DNA from: CAYMPH01 sp964392365
GTDB lineage: Bacteria > Spirochaetota > UBA4802 > UBA5550
Assembly: GCA_964392365.1 (NCBI GenBank)
Contig: CAYMPH010000001.1
Span: 1 to 64,000 of the forward strand
Direction: 5' to 3'
Length of the DNA: 64,000 nucleotides
The number at the start of each line of letters is the position of its first letter. Position 1 is the first letter of the stretch. Positions 35,606 to 45,625 of this stretch are shown piece by piece. Under the pieces are notes generated by a model. It was not told where the DNA came from and did not search any database. It saw nothing but the letters and a program-made list of their open reading frames with translations. A program made the translations under genes and the position numbers.

Positions 35606-37387
35606 TCAAAAAGCAAAATGAGTTGCAGTACCTGCGACTATTATCCATGTTATTAAAATCGCATTTAAAAAAGCTCCTGCGTACACATGTCCTGTCTTCC
35701 TGAAAAAATAAGTGGAAACTGCTCCGGCCAGGCCGAATACAGGGAAAAACTGGAACATTATAATATAAAATAAAGCTGCATCCGGAAATGCAAGTGTCTT
35801 TCCGATGAATAGCGGAATGTATCCTGCTCCTATAAATATTATATATGGAAGAATCAGTATAAATATATTTATGATTATTTCCTTCAATAAGCTTTTCTCT
35901 GCGCCTGATTTACGCAGCTGTCCGTGAAGGCTCATACCTGAAACAATAAAGAAAAAGAGGAAAGGTAAAAAATAGCACAGGAAAATTCTGAAGTGAAGCA
36001 AGGTCATAGGCTTAATTGCAAACACCCACAAACGGTAATCTGCTGTAAATATCAGACCTGAAAGTGCTAGTGTTATATAAGCTGTTATTGAGACAGCAGC
36101 AGCCAGAAAAAATGCTTTACCGACCTTTTTGAAGTTTATTCCTGCATTTGTCCAGGTGATGCCGTAATTAACAAATGTTGCCTGACTCTTTCTGTTTGAA
36201 GCAAAGTGCCAGATAAAAAACAATACAAGTGTTATCAGAGCTACAAACATAGCCCAGTAGGCAATGGTAGTGGTTACATTTTGAGGCCAGAATGCATTTG
36301 ATGTCTGGTAGCCTTTACCATGGGAAGTTATTGCTATGATGAACAATACAAGTGTTATTATAATATTGATAATTATTGTTACCCAGCGGCCAATCGTTGA
36401 TAAACCTTTAGCTTCCGGAGCAGTTTCAGTCAGTTCTTTAAAAAACCGTGTGCCAAGAAGAAAACTTCCCAGGGCAAAGATAAGAATTATCATGCCTATA
36501 AGAGCAATTAAGTTTCCAAGTTCTTTCCATTGCCATATCTGGTTATTGAGCGGAATGTTTTCCCCGCCCTTTAATGTAAGCTGCATCCATTCAACAGCAT
36601 TTGCTATTCCTTCATCTGCAAAGTGAACTCTCGGATGTATAACAGACGGGGTATAAAGCTTTCTTGCATTTCCTTTTTCAATTGAACCGTATAATCTGCC
36701 GGCTTCAACATTTTCCTTAGTTCCGAATAATTTTTTCAGAGATTCGGATTTTACTACATCTTTTGCAACCGGGATTCCCCACATCAGCATGGAAAATTCA
36801 TCAAAAGTTGAAAATATAACTGCAGTGTTTCGCGGAAAATCAGCGGTTCCTGCTTTAGTGCCGTAAACTCCGGTTGCAGAACTTGCCAGTACCATGGATT
36901 TATAACCATCTGGACTGGTTGATGCTGCCACTACCGATGCCCAGCCGCCCATTGAATGGCCTACAAGTCCGATATTATCCCTGTCAACAAAATCGAGAGT
37001 ATGGATATACCTTATACTATCAACACCGCCGAAACCGTTAGCAAAAGCAGGAGGTTCAGAAAAACCGTGACCCGGCTGATCAACCGCCAGTACAACATAA
37101 CCGCGACGTGATAACTCGATAGCAAAACCGTCAGCAGTTTCCCTTGAATTGATATATCCGTGTGTTAGTACAACTCCTGGAGCAGGTTTGGTTTTGCTGA
37201 CACCTTTTGGAATATAAAGAAGAGCACTTACTGCTTTCCCGTTTGATCCTGTGAAACGGATGTCTTTAACCTGAATTCTGCCGTTTCCGGTCTGGATAAG
37301 AAATGCAAGCAGACCTCCGGATATAATCAAACAGATAGAAAAAAATAAAAGCTTTAAAGAATTACCTGCAGATATTTTAAAACTCAT
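35606..37387 (-). CDS. Alpha/beta hydrolase fused to a polytopic membrane domain
   Basis: The N-terminal helix (LLFFSICLIISGGLLAFLI) anchors an external hydrolase (about residues 35-250). It has GVVLTHGYINSRETADGFA, the nucleophile elbow GLVGHSMGGWAS (Ser at about residue 145), and a late His in VIHPRVHFADEG. From about 290 to the end there are about nine more membrane helices. Dienelactone-hydrolase-like enzymes joined to a large membrane part occur in several uncultured phyla; the substrate may be a lipid or a cell-wall ester. It has its own terminator and lies 80 bases downstream of the molybdopterin gene. Confidence 0.78.
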   Translation of the reverse strand: MSFKISAGNSLKLLFFSICLIISGGLLAFLIQTGNGRIQVKDIRFTGSNGKAVSALLYIPKGVSKTKPAPGVVLTHGYINSRETADGFAIELSRRGYVVLAVDQPGHGFSEPPAFANGFGGVDSIRYIHTLDFVDRDNIGLVGHSMGGWASVVAASTSPDGYKSMVLASSATGVYGTKAGTADFPRNTAVIFSTFDEFSMLMWGIPVAKDVVKSESLKKLFGTKENVEAGRLYGSIEKGNARKLYTPSVIHPRVHFADEGIANAVEWMQLTLKGGENIPLNNQIWQWKELGNLIALIGMIILIFALGSFLLGTRFFKELTETAPEAKGLSTIGRWVTIIINIIITLVLFIIAITSHGKGYQTSNAFWPQNVTTTIAYWAMFVALITLVLFFIWHFASNRKSQATFVNYGITWTNAGINFKKVGKAFFLAAAVSITAYITLALSGLIFTADYRLWVFAIKPMTLLHFRIFLCYFLPFLFFFIVSGMSLHGQLRKSGAEKSLLKEIIINIFILILPYIIFIGAGYIPLFIGKTLAFPDAALFYIIMFQFFPVFGLAGAVSTYFFRKTGHVYAGAFLNAILITWIIVAGTATHFAF

Positions 37388-37467
37388 ATAGCCGCCTCTG
37401 TATTTTATATTTATATCATCAAAAAACTTTACAAGAGTTTTCAGATAGATATATAATTTAAATTAAA

Positions 37468-39705
37468 TCAAGATTCAGGAAAAATTTCAACAGGGATTCC
37501 ATTAAGCACGGAATTACCTGACAAAAGGTCGAAACTTTCTTCATCTGCAAGTATGTTGCTGTTAATACCGGCATTTGCCTGCGCCACTCTTATCTTAATA
37601 TCAGGAAGATCATGACCCCAGCCATGAGGAAGAGATACTACGCCAGGCATCAGATCATTTGTAACTTCCACAGGAGCTGTTATTGAACCGACCCGGCTTT
37701 TAATGCGGACATTGTCTCCGGTAGCTACACCCAAATGCCCGGCATCGTCCGTATTGATCTGAAGAGTACATCGCAGCTTGCCTGATACCAAGGCAGGAAT
37801 ATTGTGCATCCAGGAATTATTTGATTTAAGGTCACGGCGCCCTATCAGCAGAAAACCATCTTTATAAGATGCGTTCAGGAAAGCTTCAAGCCTGGAAACA
37901 TCATCTGTTATAAATTGAGGCGCTAATTCTATTTTACCTGATGATGTTGAAAGTATCTCAGGAAGCCTGGGCATTAAAGGTCCCAGATCGATACCATGAG
38001 GATTATCTATTAATTTTTGAAAAGATAATCCGTTACTGTCCGCATCAAATCCATTGCCGTAAGCTCCGGTTCTCAGAAGAAAATCCAGCATCCGCTCAGG
38101 GCCCTTTAACGGCTTCAGTGCGTCAAGGATTTCTTCCGAAGTTTTTTGTGAAATTTTGTTTTCAGGCAGTTTCAAATTCGCTTCAATCATCTGTTTGATA
38201 ATATATTCATCCAGAGCTGCCGGATCAGCTGAAGCACCCATCCCTGACGTTATCAGTGTAAGCCTGGTAAGAATTTCCCAGAAACTCTTTTCATCCGGTT
38301 CAACAGGTATAACCGGTTTAGAATACTTAGCAGTGTTGCGCACAGAAAAAAGATTGAATATAAAATCATAATGCCCTTGCGACAGCTGGGATGTTGGAGG
38401 AAGTATCACATGAGCATGTCTGCTGGTTTCATTAAGATAAAAATCCACAGAAACCATAAAATCCAGAGTGCCCAGTGCATTATCCAAACGGCGGCTGTTC
38501 GGATTTGATATTACGGGATTTCCTGTAATGCATATTAAAGAACGGATCTGGCCCTCTCCCGAAGTTTCTATTTCATCAGCCAAAGTAGCTACCGGAAATT
38601 CGCCAAGAATTTCCGGTAAATTCTGTATGCGGCTTTTCCATCTGCCGACTCTGAATTCTTTTCCGTTTTTATTAGTTTTTGCTGGTAGATGTGCCGGGGT
38701 GGTAAACATGGCTCCTCCGGATTTGTCAAAATTTCCGGTAATAATATTTAAAACATCTACAAGCCAGTTGGTGAGTCCTCCAAAAAGCACAGTGCTTGCT
38801 CCCATTCGGCCGTATACCACAGCAGTATCAGCATCAGCTAATTCAATTGCCATCCGGCGGATTTCAGGAGCAGCAATGCCGCATAAAGGAGAAACCTTTT
38901 CAGGAGCAAACGGTTCCGACAGTTCCTTAACAGCTTGAAGTCCATTTATCAATTGAGCTATATTCCCCAATTTTATACGATTATTCTCAAATAAAGTACG
39001 GATCATTGCAAAAAGCAGAAGTGCATCAGTGCCCGGACGTATAAAATGATGTTCATCCGCCATCATGGCAGTAGCAGTTTTTTTAGGATCAACAACAACA
39101 ATTTTCCCGCCTCTGCTTCTAATAGCCTTAAGACGTCCGGGAAAATCGGGAGCTGTGCACAGACTGCCGTTTGATGCCAGGGGATTTGCTCCGATTATAA
39201 GTAAATGCGCAGTGCGGTCAATGTCTGGGATTGGAATTGTATTCGGATTGCCGTACATCAGTCCGCAAGCCATCTGCTTAGGAAGCTGGTCTACTGATGA
39301 GGATGAATATGTATTTTTACTTCTGATTGATTTCAATAGCGGCGCAAGAGCAATGCTTGCAATTGTATGAGTGTTCGGGTTGCCCATATATACAGCCACT
39401 GCATCCTGGCCGTATTGTTTTTTGGCTGCAGAAAGACCTTTCTCCACTTCAGCGAAAGCCGTTTCCCATGAAACCTCTGTCCACTGGCGTCCTTTACGTA
39501 TTAAAGGTTTGCGAAGACGGTCAGGATCTTCATGCAGTTTATTCAGGACAGCGCCCTTGGGGCATATGTAGCCGCGGCTGAATTCATCATCCTGGTCACC
39601 TCGAATACTGATAACACGGTTATCCGACAAAGTAATGGCAAGACCGCAGGTGGCTTCACATAAAGGACAGGTTCTGAATACAGTTGTTTCTGATGTTTCA
39701 CTCAT
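37468..39705 (-). CDS. Molybdopterin oxidoreductase, DMSO-reductase family
   Basis: The N-terminal 4Fe-4S cluster motif has Cys at residues 13, 16, 20 and 48 (CPLCEATC...ICPKG). It is followed by the Mo-bisMGD binding parts: VYMGNPNTHT, LLIIGANPLASNG, GKIVVVDPKKTATAMMADEHH, RPGTDALL and ICITGNPVISNPN. The C-terminal MopB domain has NSWMHNIPALV and SLPHGWGHD. The length of 745 fits formate-dehydrogenase or assimilatory types. It has no twin-arginine signal, so it is cytoplasmic. No partner subunit gene is adjacent. AAGGA stands eight bases before the ATG. Confidence 0.88.
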   Translation of the reverse strand: MSETSETTVFRTCPLCEATCGLAITLSDNRVISIRGDQDDEFSRGYICPKGAVLNKLHEDPDRLRKPLIRKGRQWTEVSWETAFAEVEKGLSAAKKQYGQDAVAVYMGNPNTHTIASIALAPLLKSIRSKNTYSSSSVDQLPKQMACGLMYGNPNTIPIPDIDRTAHLLIIGANPLASNGSLCTAPDFPGRLKAIRSRGGKIVVVDPKKTATAMMADEHHFIRPGTDALLLFAMIRTLFENNRIKLGNIAQLINGLQAVKELSEPFAPEKVSPLCGIAAPEIRRMAIELADADTAVVYGRMGASTVLFGGLTNWLVDVLNIITGNFDKSGGAMFTTPAHLPAKTNKNGKEFRVGRWKSRIQNLPEILGEFPVATLADEIETSGEGQIRSLICITGNPVISNPNSRRLDNALGTLDFMVSVDFYLNETSRHAHVILPPTSQLSQGHYDFIFNLFSVRNTAKYSKPVIPVEPDEKSFWEILTRLTLITSGMGASADPAALDEYIIKQMIEANLKLPENKISQKTSEEILDALKPLKGPERMLDFLLRTGAYGNGFDADSNGLSFQKLIDNPHGIDLGPLMPRLPEILSTSSGKIELAPQFITDDVSRLEAFLNASYKDGFLLIGRRDLKSNNSWMHNIPALVSGKLRCTLQINTDDAGHLGVATGDNVRIKSRVGSITAPVEVTNDLMPGVVSLPHGWGHDLPDIKIRVAQANAGINSNILADEESFDLLSGNSVLNGIPVEIFPES

Positions 39706-39764
39706 ATGTTTTATCCTTAAAAAAATATTTTAAACATGGACTGGCAGCTGACAGAAAATATTAA

Positions 39765-40367
39765 TTAAATTTTAAAAAAATCAGATTTAATTCCTAAAAG
39801 AATATAGATAGATTTTATGCAATCAAGCATCTCTGTTTCATCTTTGCTGAGTTTTGACATCATGATTCCGCCTTCGATTGCTGCAATTATATGCCGGGCT
39901 AACATTTTGGGTTTGATGGCTGACGAAAGTTCTCCACCCTGCACTGCCTGATTTAAATATCCTGAAACAATTACCGTGCAATCGCTGAAAACCTCACGGA
40001 TTATAGAAGCAAATTGAGGATTTACATCTGATAATTCCAGCGCGATATTACCGAATATGCAGCCTCCGACAAAATTTCTTTTCCTGTGATATTTGTATAT
40101 CGCATAAATCAGGCTGTCCAATTTCTGAAGTGGCATCTCTCCTTTTATGCGGCTCATTAGATATTTAATGTATTCTTTTTTAGCTTCAATAATAATTGCT
40201 TTACCAAGCTCTTCCTTGCTTGAAAAGTGAAAATAAAGATTACCTTTTTTAACGCCTGTAGCGTCTATTATATCATTAATGCTGGTGTTTGTAAAACCTT
40301 TGATGTTTATGATATCAATCGCAGTATTTAGAACTTTATCGCGGGTTATTTCACCTTTTGTATTCAT
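39765..40367 (-). CDS. TetR-family regulator
   Basis: The helix-turn-helix is at about residues 25-52: TSINDIIDATGVKKGNLYFH then FSSKEELGKA. The ligand domain (60-200) contains YHRKRNFVGGCIFGNIALEL. GAGGAG stands six bases ahead of the ATG. The promoter carries a site that overlaps its -10 box (40386-40401), so autoregulation is expected. A like site is on the plsB-like promoter at 47706-47721. The gene sits 60 bases downstream-coded of the molybdopterin gene's start and points the same way. Confidence 0.88.
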   Translation of the reverse strand: MNTKGEITRDKVLNTAIDIINIKGFTNTSINDIIDATGVKKGNLYFHFSSKEELGKAIIIEAKKEYIKYLMSRIKGEMPLQKLDSLIYAIYKYHRKRNFVGGCIFGNIALELSDVNPQFASIIREVFSDCTVIVSGYLNQAVQGGELSSAIKPKMLARHIIAAIEGGIMMSKLSKDETEMLDCIKSIYILLGIKSDFFKI

Positions 40368-40385
40368 TTATTTCTCCTCAAAATG

Positions 40386-40427
40386 TACCGACCAGTCAGT
40401 ATAATAAGTTTTGCAATAAAATGTCAA
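40386..40427 (-). promoter_or_regulatory. TetR gene promoter with overlapping operator
   Basis: On the minus strand: -35 TTGACA (40422-40427), 18 bases, -10 TATACT (40398-40403). The near-palindrome TACCGAC-CA-GTCAGTA (plus-strand reading, 40386-40401) covers the -10 box and has arms matching at six of seven bases. This is the normal size and place for a TetR operator. Confidence 0.65.
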
Positions 40428-40521
40428 CTGTTTTTTAGGAAATTATTGACGATGCCGAGTCTGCAGCCTGGATGCTGTGAATCAATAAGATGAATAAAGG
40501 ACTAGAAGGTTAAACGATACA

Positions 40522-40869
40522 TTACGGGGTTTTATTGAAAGAAACTAAAGCCTCTACTTCAGAATCAAAAATCTCTAACATATCTATAAGTTTAATAACT
40601 CTAAAAATCATTTTTATAGAACTGTTCATATTGCATACTTTCAGACATCTGTTTGTTTTTTCAAGTATCCTGGAAGTTGAAATAAATAACCTGATTCCTG
40701 AACTATCCATATATTCAACTTCCTCCAGGTTAAACAGAAAATTTTTTTCAGGTTCTTTTTGAATAATATCATTTATTTCTTTTTCAATATCCATTGTTAA
40801 TTGAAAATCAATTTTTCCTGCAAAATTTACAACAATAACATTATTAACAGTTTTAGTATTCAAACTCAT
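40522..40869 (-). CDS. STAS-domain anti-sigma factor antagonist (paralogue 2)
   Basis: A 115-residue STAS domain, nearly colinear with the protein at 31349-31696. It has VIVVNFAGKIDFQLTMDIEK, then FLFNLEEVEYMDSSGIRLFI with the canonical DSSG (Ser at about 57), and a C-terminus LVSFNKTP against ASFNKSA in its relative. It starts with ATG and has GGAGA ahead. It is the more typical of the two and is likely the active phosphoacceptor for an RsbW-like kinase. Confidence 0.87.
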   Translation of the reverse strand: MSLNTKTVNNVIVVNFAGKIDFQLTMDIEKEINDIIQKEPEKNFLFNLEEVEYMDSSGIRLFISTSRILEKTNRCLKVCNMNSSIKMIFRVIKLIDMLEIFDSEVEALVSFNKTP

Positions 40870-41096
40870 TATAATCTCCTAATGGAATTAAATATCTTAT
40901 TTTACATTTAAAGATGAAAAGCTTAAATATTTATACAAGTAGATATTTATTATATATAATGCATCAAGGCAAACTAAATATTATCATCAAAATAATCAAC
41001 TTTTATGGAGCAACAATTCTTTTTAAAAATTTTTAATATAAGCATTAGAAGTCAAATTTAAATAATCTATTTTTTAAAATAGATTATTTATGGAAA

Positions 41097-41819
41097 TTAA
41101 CGTGTCAGCATAAAAAAAGGAGGATCAATGTATTTCGGATCTTCTTTCTCCATTATATCAATGATATGCTTATACGTCCGCCTTTTCATTTCAGACATGG
41201 TTTTTCTGGATTTATTGAATTTTTTTGCAAAGGCGACTGCAGCTTTGAGCGTTTCTTCCGCATTGCCGCATGCCTGAATAATAACATTATGTTTTTCAAG
41301 TTCAGGTGCAGCTATTCTTTCCCCGGATAATTTCATCCGGATTAAAAGGTGATACGGTATCGCTTTCTTCATCCACTCGATCATCGAAGGAGTTAGCTGT
41401 ATGCCAAGATCAACCTCAGGAAAACAGAGAAATCCCTTATCGGCACGCATGAACCTGAAATCGCAGGCACCTGCAAGCATGAGACCATTTCCGAATGCAT
41501 GTCCGGTAACAGCAGCTATTGAAGGAAACGGGCACATCAGAAGAAATCTGAAAACTTTATTGTTTTCATAGAACCATGAGCTGATAGATTTAATATCATT
41601 TTTTTCAAGTTTATCAGTAAGCCATTCTGTATCAATTCCCAGATTCCAGAATTTTTCATTACTTGCAGTCAGCACGAGAGATTTGACAGATTCATCTGAA
41701 ATTATTTCATCGAATATTTTGAGCATCTTTTCTGTCCATTCAGGATTGTGCCTGTTCTCTCCGTTATTCATGGTGACAATTGCAACAGTTTCATCTCTGG
41801 ACCAGTAAAATTTTTCCAT
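41097..41819 (-). CDS. Enoyl-CoA hydratase/isomerase family protein
   Basis: The crotonase fold is shown by VKSLVLTASNEKFWNLGID, PFPSIAAVTGHAFGNGLMLA (the oxyanion loop), and ACDFRFMRADKGFLCFPEVDLGIQLTP. The glutamate in CFPEVDLG matches the acid residue of delta3-delta2-enoyl-CoA isomerases, while the first catalytic Glu of hydratases (in AGxDxxE) is not evident; an isomerase role is therefore slightly favoured. The start is ATG 41819, with AGGAG six bases ahead, rather than the TTG at 41834. Confidence 0.82.
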   Translation of the reverse strand: MEKFYWSRDETVAIVTMNNGENRHNPEWTEKMLKIFDEIISDESVKSLVLTASNEKFWNLGIDTEWLTDKLEKNDIKSISSWFYENNKVFRFLLMCPFPSIAAVTGHAFGNGLMLAGACDFRFMRADKGFLCFPEVDLGIQLTPSMIEWMKKAIPYHLLIRMKLSGERIAAPELEKHNVIIQACGNAEETLKAAVAFAKKFNKSRKTMSEMKRRTYKHIIDIMEKEDPKYIDPPFFMLTR

Positions 41820-41981
41820 TGTAATCTCCTGCAAGGATGTAAATAAACCGCACTAACGCTCAATTGAACACAGGCATCATCAGCAATGTCAATTAATATA
41901 ATTTTTTTGATATAACTCCTATAATAAAAAAAGATTGCATTTTGATATATAAAAATCAAATAATAAATATAAAATAATATT

Positions 41982-44453
41982 ATGAACTATTTAAAAATAT
42001 TAATATTTACATTAACAGGAATGCTGGTGCTTTCAGCCTGCTCCAATAATACAGAGAAATACAGGCTGAGCTATGCTGTCAACGGATTCCAGGATCTTTC
42101 CGGCATGGATTTAAAAAATGGTGAATCAATTAAACTTGATGGAGAATGGGAATTCTACTGGAACCGCCTCCTGACCCCTGATGATTTTTCATCTGCAAAT
42201 CCTCCGGTGAAAACCGGTAATATTTCAATACCTTCATACTGGAACGGATATAATACCGGCAGCGGTATTGCAAGAGGAGAAGGATTCGCCACATACAGGC
42301 TGAAAGTTAAATTAAAAGATAGAGGAAGACTTTATGCGTTAAGAATCAAACATATGTTCACTGCATACAGGTTATGGGTTAATAATAAAATTGTGGCCTC
42401 AAATGGAACAGTGGGTAAGGACAGAAAATCAATGGAGCCCCAGTTTCTTCCGCTTGTTGCTGTATTTAATCCCCAATCTGATGAAATTCAGATTATAATC
42501 CAGATTTCAAATTTTTATCATGTAGACGGCGGTTTCTGGGATTCAATTACTATCGGTGATGAAGATACTCTCAGACTGGCTCAGATCCAAACCTTGTTTT
42601 TTGAGATATTTTTATTTGGCGTTCTTGTTATAATGTGCATTTATTATATGGCAATATATGCGCTGAGACGGAATGACAATACATATTTATATTTCAGCCT
42701 GTTATGTTTCATTTTTGCACTCAGAATACCTTTTAATGGAGAACGCTTTTTCATTTATTTTTTCCCATGGCTGGACTGGGAGTTCTCCGAAAAAATTGCT
42801 TTTCTCACCGCTTATTTAGTATTTGTAATAGGCAATCTATTTCTTTACAGGCTTTTAATTGAAGATTATTCGAAACGGATGATTAAAATCTGCATTGGCC
42901 TTGGAGCTATATTCAGTATTTTTGTCATCGTCAGCTTTTCGCGGTATTACTGGTACACTCTGTATTTTTGTTATGCAATTTCCCTGATATGGCTGTTTTA
43001 TGATTTCTATGTAATTATAAAAGCTTCGATAAAAAAAAGAGAAGGAGTTATATTCCTTATATCCGGGATAGCTTCCATATTAATCGCCGTTGTTCTTGAA
43101 ATTTTATTTCAGCTTAGGATAATAAATATAGGGCATGTGGCACCTTTCGGTTTCTTTATTTTTATTATCATGCAGTCGCTAATGCTGTCATACAGGTATT
43201 CACGTTCATTTGAGAGAGTTGAAACATTATCGCGTGAAAAAGCCGGCCTTTTTAAAAATGCAATTCAGATTATTTCCTCATTAATTCTTGATACATCAAC
43301 CAGGCTATATGAAAAGACACAGAATGTTACGAGAATATCAGTAATGCTTGCGCAGAAACTCGGTTATGATTCAGAAAAGATAGAGGAAATCAACATAGCA
43401 TCACTTCTTCACGACATCGGGATGATCGGGCTTCAGAATATTACTTCTGAATGGATCGGAAAACTCAGCGATGATGAAAAAAGGATGATAGAAAATCATC
43501 CGAAACGAAGTATAGATATTATCAAAGATTTAAAGGAGCTGGATGGAGTTAAAACCATCATTGCGCAGCATCACGAATCGTATGATGGCAGCGGGTTTCC
43601 GGCCGGTCTAAGAGGCGATCAGATTGACATAGGCGCATCTATTATCAGGATTGCAGATGATTTTTTTACTATGCTTGCAATTCCGGACTACCAGGATATT
43701 GACAGGAAAGAAAAAATTATCCGTTACATCGAAGAGCAGAAAGGACACATTTATGCCCCTGATGCTGCCGATGCTTTTATAACACTCATTGATGATGAAA
43801 ATCTTCTTTACGAAGTACAAAGAGAAGATATTTCCTCAAGTGAAGAAAACGGCATGCCGGTCTGGAGGATGCCGAGCGCTGTGCACCTGGAGAGCTTTAT
43901 GGTTTCACGCGTCATGGACAAACTCAAAGAGCTTGTTAATATTGATGCAGCCTCCATATCTTCTTTTGAATTCAGTATCGGAGAAGTGGTACGTAATGCT
44001 GTAATCCACGGAAATAAGTATAATATGAGCAAGTATGTTACAGTGAAGCTCAGGGTGAGTGATATTCCATCGATGGACAATAAATTTAAAAAAGTTGAGA
44101 TCTCTGTTGCAGATGAAGGCGAAGGTATGGACTCAAATGTCTATACCCACTTCAAACAGCTGAAAACAGATTTCAGCAATGCAATTAAATATATCAAGGA
44201 ACAGAGAGATATTATAACTGATGAAGAAAGAAAAAGCGCTTTTACAAAAGCAATTAAAAATTTTGAGCAATTCCAGCTTAAATACTTCTTTGATTTCAAC
44301 ACTTTCATGCAGAGAAAAGGATCCTACCTTTCAGGCGGCTTAGGACTTATTTATGTTCTGCGGATGTTTGACAATGTGGAATTCCGTAAAATTACAGATG
44401 AACACAGAGTCTGCGGTATGGAAATAATAATGGAGAAAACTTTTTCTTTATAA
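41982..44453 (+). CDS. 7TMR-DISM receptor with HD-GYP-like and RsbW-like ATPase domains
   Basis: This is an 823-residue multi-domain receptor. It has a lipobox-like N-terminus (LVLSAC), an extracellular beta-sandwich sensor (residues 35-195, with GEWEFYWNRLLTP and SYWNGYN), and seven membrane helices (200-420). An HD-GYP domain (450-590) follows with LLHDIGMIGLQ and HHESYDGSGFPAGLRGDQI; the usual HDIGK and GYP read HDIGM and GFP here. Last comes a GHKL ATPase (650-815) with the N-box FSIGEVVRNAVIHGN and ADEGEGMD, about 65 extra helical residues, then SGGLGLIYVLRMFD as the G2 box. The ATPase resembles anti-sigma kinases. Its N-box is intact, so kinase action on a STAS protein is plausible. Confidence 0.82.
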   Translation: MNYLKILIFTLTGMLVLSACSNNTEKYRLSYAVNGFQDLSGMDLKNGESIKLDGEWEFYWNRLLTPDDFSSANPPVKTGNISIPSYWNGYNTGSGIARGEGFATYRLKVKLKDRGRLYALRIKHMFTAYRLWVNNKIVASNGTVGKDRKSMEPQFLPLVAVFNPQSDEIQIIIQISNFYHVDGGFWDSITIGDEDTLRLAQIQTLFFEIFLFGVLVIMCIYYMAIYALRRNDNTYLYFSLLCFIFALRIPFNGERFFIYFFPWLDWEFSEKIAFLTAYLVFVIGNLFLYRLLIEDYSKRMIKICIGLGAIFSIFVIVSFSRYYWYTLYFCYAISLIWLFYDFYVIIKASIKKREGVIFLISGIASILIAVVLEILFQLRIINIGHVAPFGFFIFIIMQSLMLSYRYSRSFERVETLSREKAGLFKNAIQIISSLILDTSTRLYEKTQNVTRISVMLAQKLGYDSEKIEEINIASLLHDIGMIGLQNITSEWIGKLSDDEKRMIENHPKRSIDIIKDLKELDGVKTIIAQHHESYDGSGFPAGLRGDQIDIGASIIRIADDFFTMLAIPDYQDIDRKEKIIRYIEEQKGHIYAPDAADAFITLIDDENLLYEVQREDISSSEENGMPVWRMPSAVHLESFMVSRVMDKLKELVNIDAASISSFEFSIGEVVRNAVIHGNKYNMSKYVTVKLRVSDIPSMDNKFKKVEISVADEGEGMDSNVYTHFKQLKTDFSNAIKYIKEQRDIITDEERKSAFTKAIKNFEQFQLKYFFDFNTFMQRKGSYLSGGLGLIYVLRMFDNVEFRKITDEHRVCGMEIIMEKTFSL

Positions 44454-44580
44454 GAAAACACGCATTAGCATAAAAAAAATTTAAAATCCCCTGCCCTGCT
44501 GGAAACAGATTTAATTTATAAGAGGATAAATGCAAATATAAACATTGATCAGCGCGCTGCTGACAGAAACTGATTAAATT

Positions 44581-45438
44581 TTATTTTGAAGATGTACTTT
44601 CCGTCCTTTCCTTTGCTTTTCTCGCCTGTTTTTCCAGCCCATTTCTGTATTTCTCTGAAATGCTGTTAAAGAACCATTCCGGACGGAATCTTTTCATATA
44701 CCATAATTTACGGCCGTCACTCTGGGCAATCGTATATAATTTATTTTCTTCAACAGATTTGATCGTGTATCTTGCAAATTCTTCAGCAGTAATCTGCGAA
44801 TTTTTCATCAGCCATTCAGCCATTTTTTTCTGGGATGCGTCTGTGGATGAAAATGAATCTAGCAGATTAGTTTTAATGAATGTGGGACATGCAACTGTAA
44901 CACCGATATTGTGCGGGAAGAGTTCACCACGTAATGTTTCCGACAGTGCAATAACACCCGCTTTAGTGATATTATAACTCGACATTTCCGGCAGACAGGT
45001 TATGCCTGCATTCGATGCTATGTTGAGAATATGACCTGAACCCTGTTTTTTCATCAAAGGGATAAATGTGCGGCAGCTGTAAATTACGCTTTTTAAATTT
45101 ATAGAAATGATGCGGTCCCATTGCTCATCAGAAATTTTCTCAAAAATACCGCCTGCAGCTATTCCTGCATTATTTACAAGAATGTCGATGCCGTTCCATT
45201 CTTTCTGCAGCACAAGGGAAGATCTTGTAAAATCCTTCTGTTTTGAAACATCACACTTTATTCCAAGAGGTGTACCGCCAGCAGATGTTATCATTGCGCA
45301 GGTTTCATTCATTGCTTTTTCATTAATATCGCCTGCCCCTACTTTCCAGCCGAGCGAAGCAAATTCAAGCGCCATTGCCCTTCCGAGCCCGCTTCCTGCG
45401 CCTGTAATAAATACTCTTTTTGCAGAAAATCTTTTCAT
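44581..45438 (-). CDS. Short-chain dehydrogenase/reductase
   Basis: A classical SDR with VFITGAGSGLGRAMALEFAS (TGxxxGxG nucleotide motif), NNAGIAAGG, a serine in ILNIASNAGI, and the catalytic pair in SSYNITKAGVIAL (YxxxK). About 285 residues. The start is ATG 45438, with AAGGAGA ahead; the open frame continues upstream without support. The cofactor is probably NADP or NAD; an Asp-type tail (GDINEKAM) suggests NAD. The gene stands alone between the receptor and an unknown cassette. Confidence 0.88.
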   Translation of the reverse strand: MKRFSAKRVFITGAGSGLGRAMALEFASLGWKVGAGDINEKAMNETCAMITSAGGTPLGIKCDVSKQKDFTRSSLVLQKEWNGIDILVNNAGIAAGGIFEKISDEQWDRIISINLKSVIYSCRTFIPLMKKQGSGHILNIASNAGITCLPEMSSYNITKAGVIALSETLRGELFPHNIGVTVACPTFIKTNLLDSFSSTDASQKKMAEWLMKNSQITAEEFARYTIKSVEENKLYTIAQSDGRKLWYMKRFRPEWFFNSISEKYRNGLEKQARKAKERTESTSSK

Positions 45439-45625
45439 GGCATTCTCCTTATTAAATTTAAATTCAATGAACTTGCGTATTAAAATCAAAAATTATTTCA
45501 AAAACACCTGCTTTTATAATACAGATTGCATTTTATCAGAAAAAAATAGCAACTATATTTTCAACAAGCAGCCTGCTCACAGGAAATCTTTATTTGATGT
45601 CATTACATTATATCACCTCCTGATT

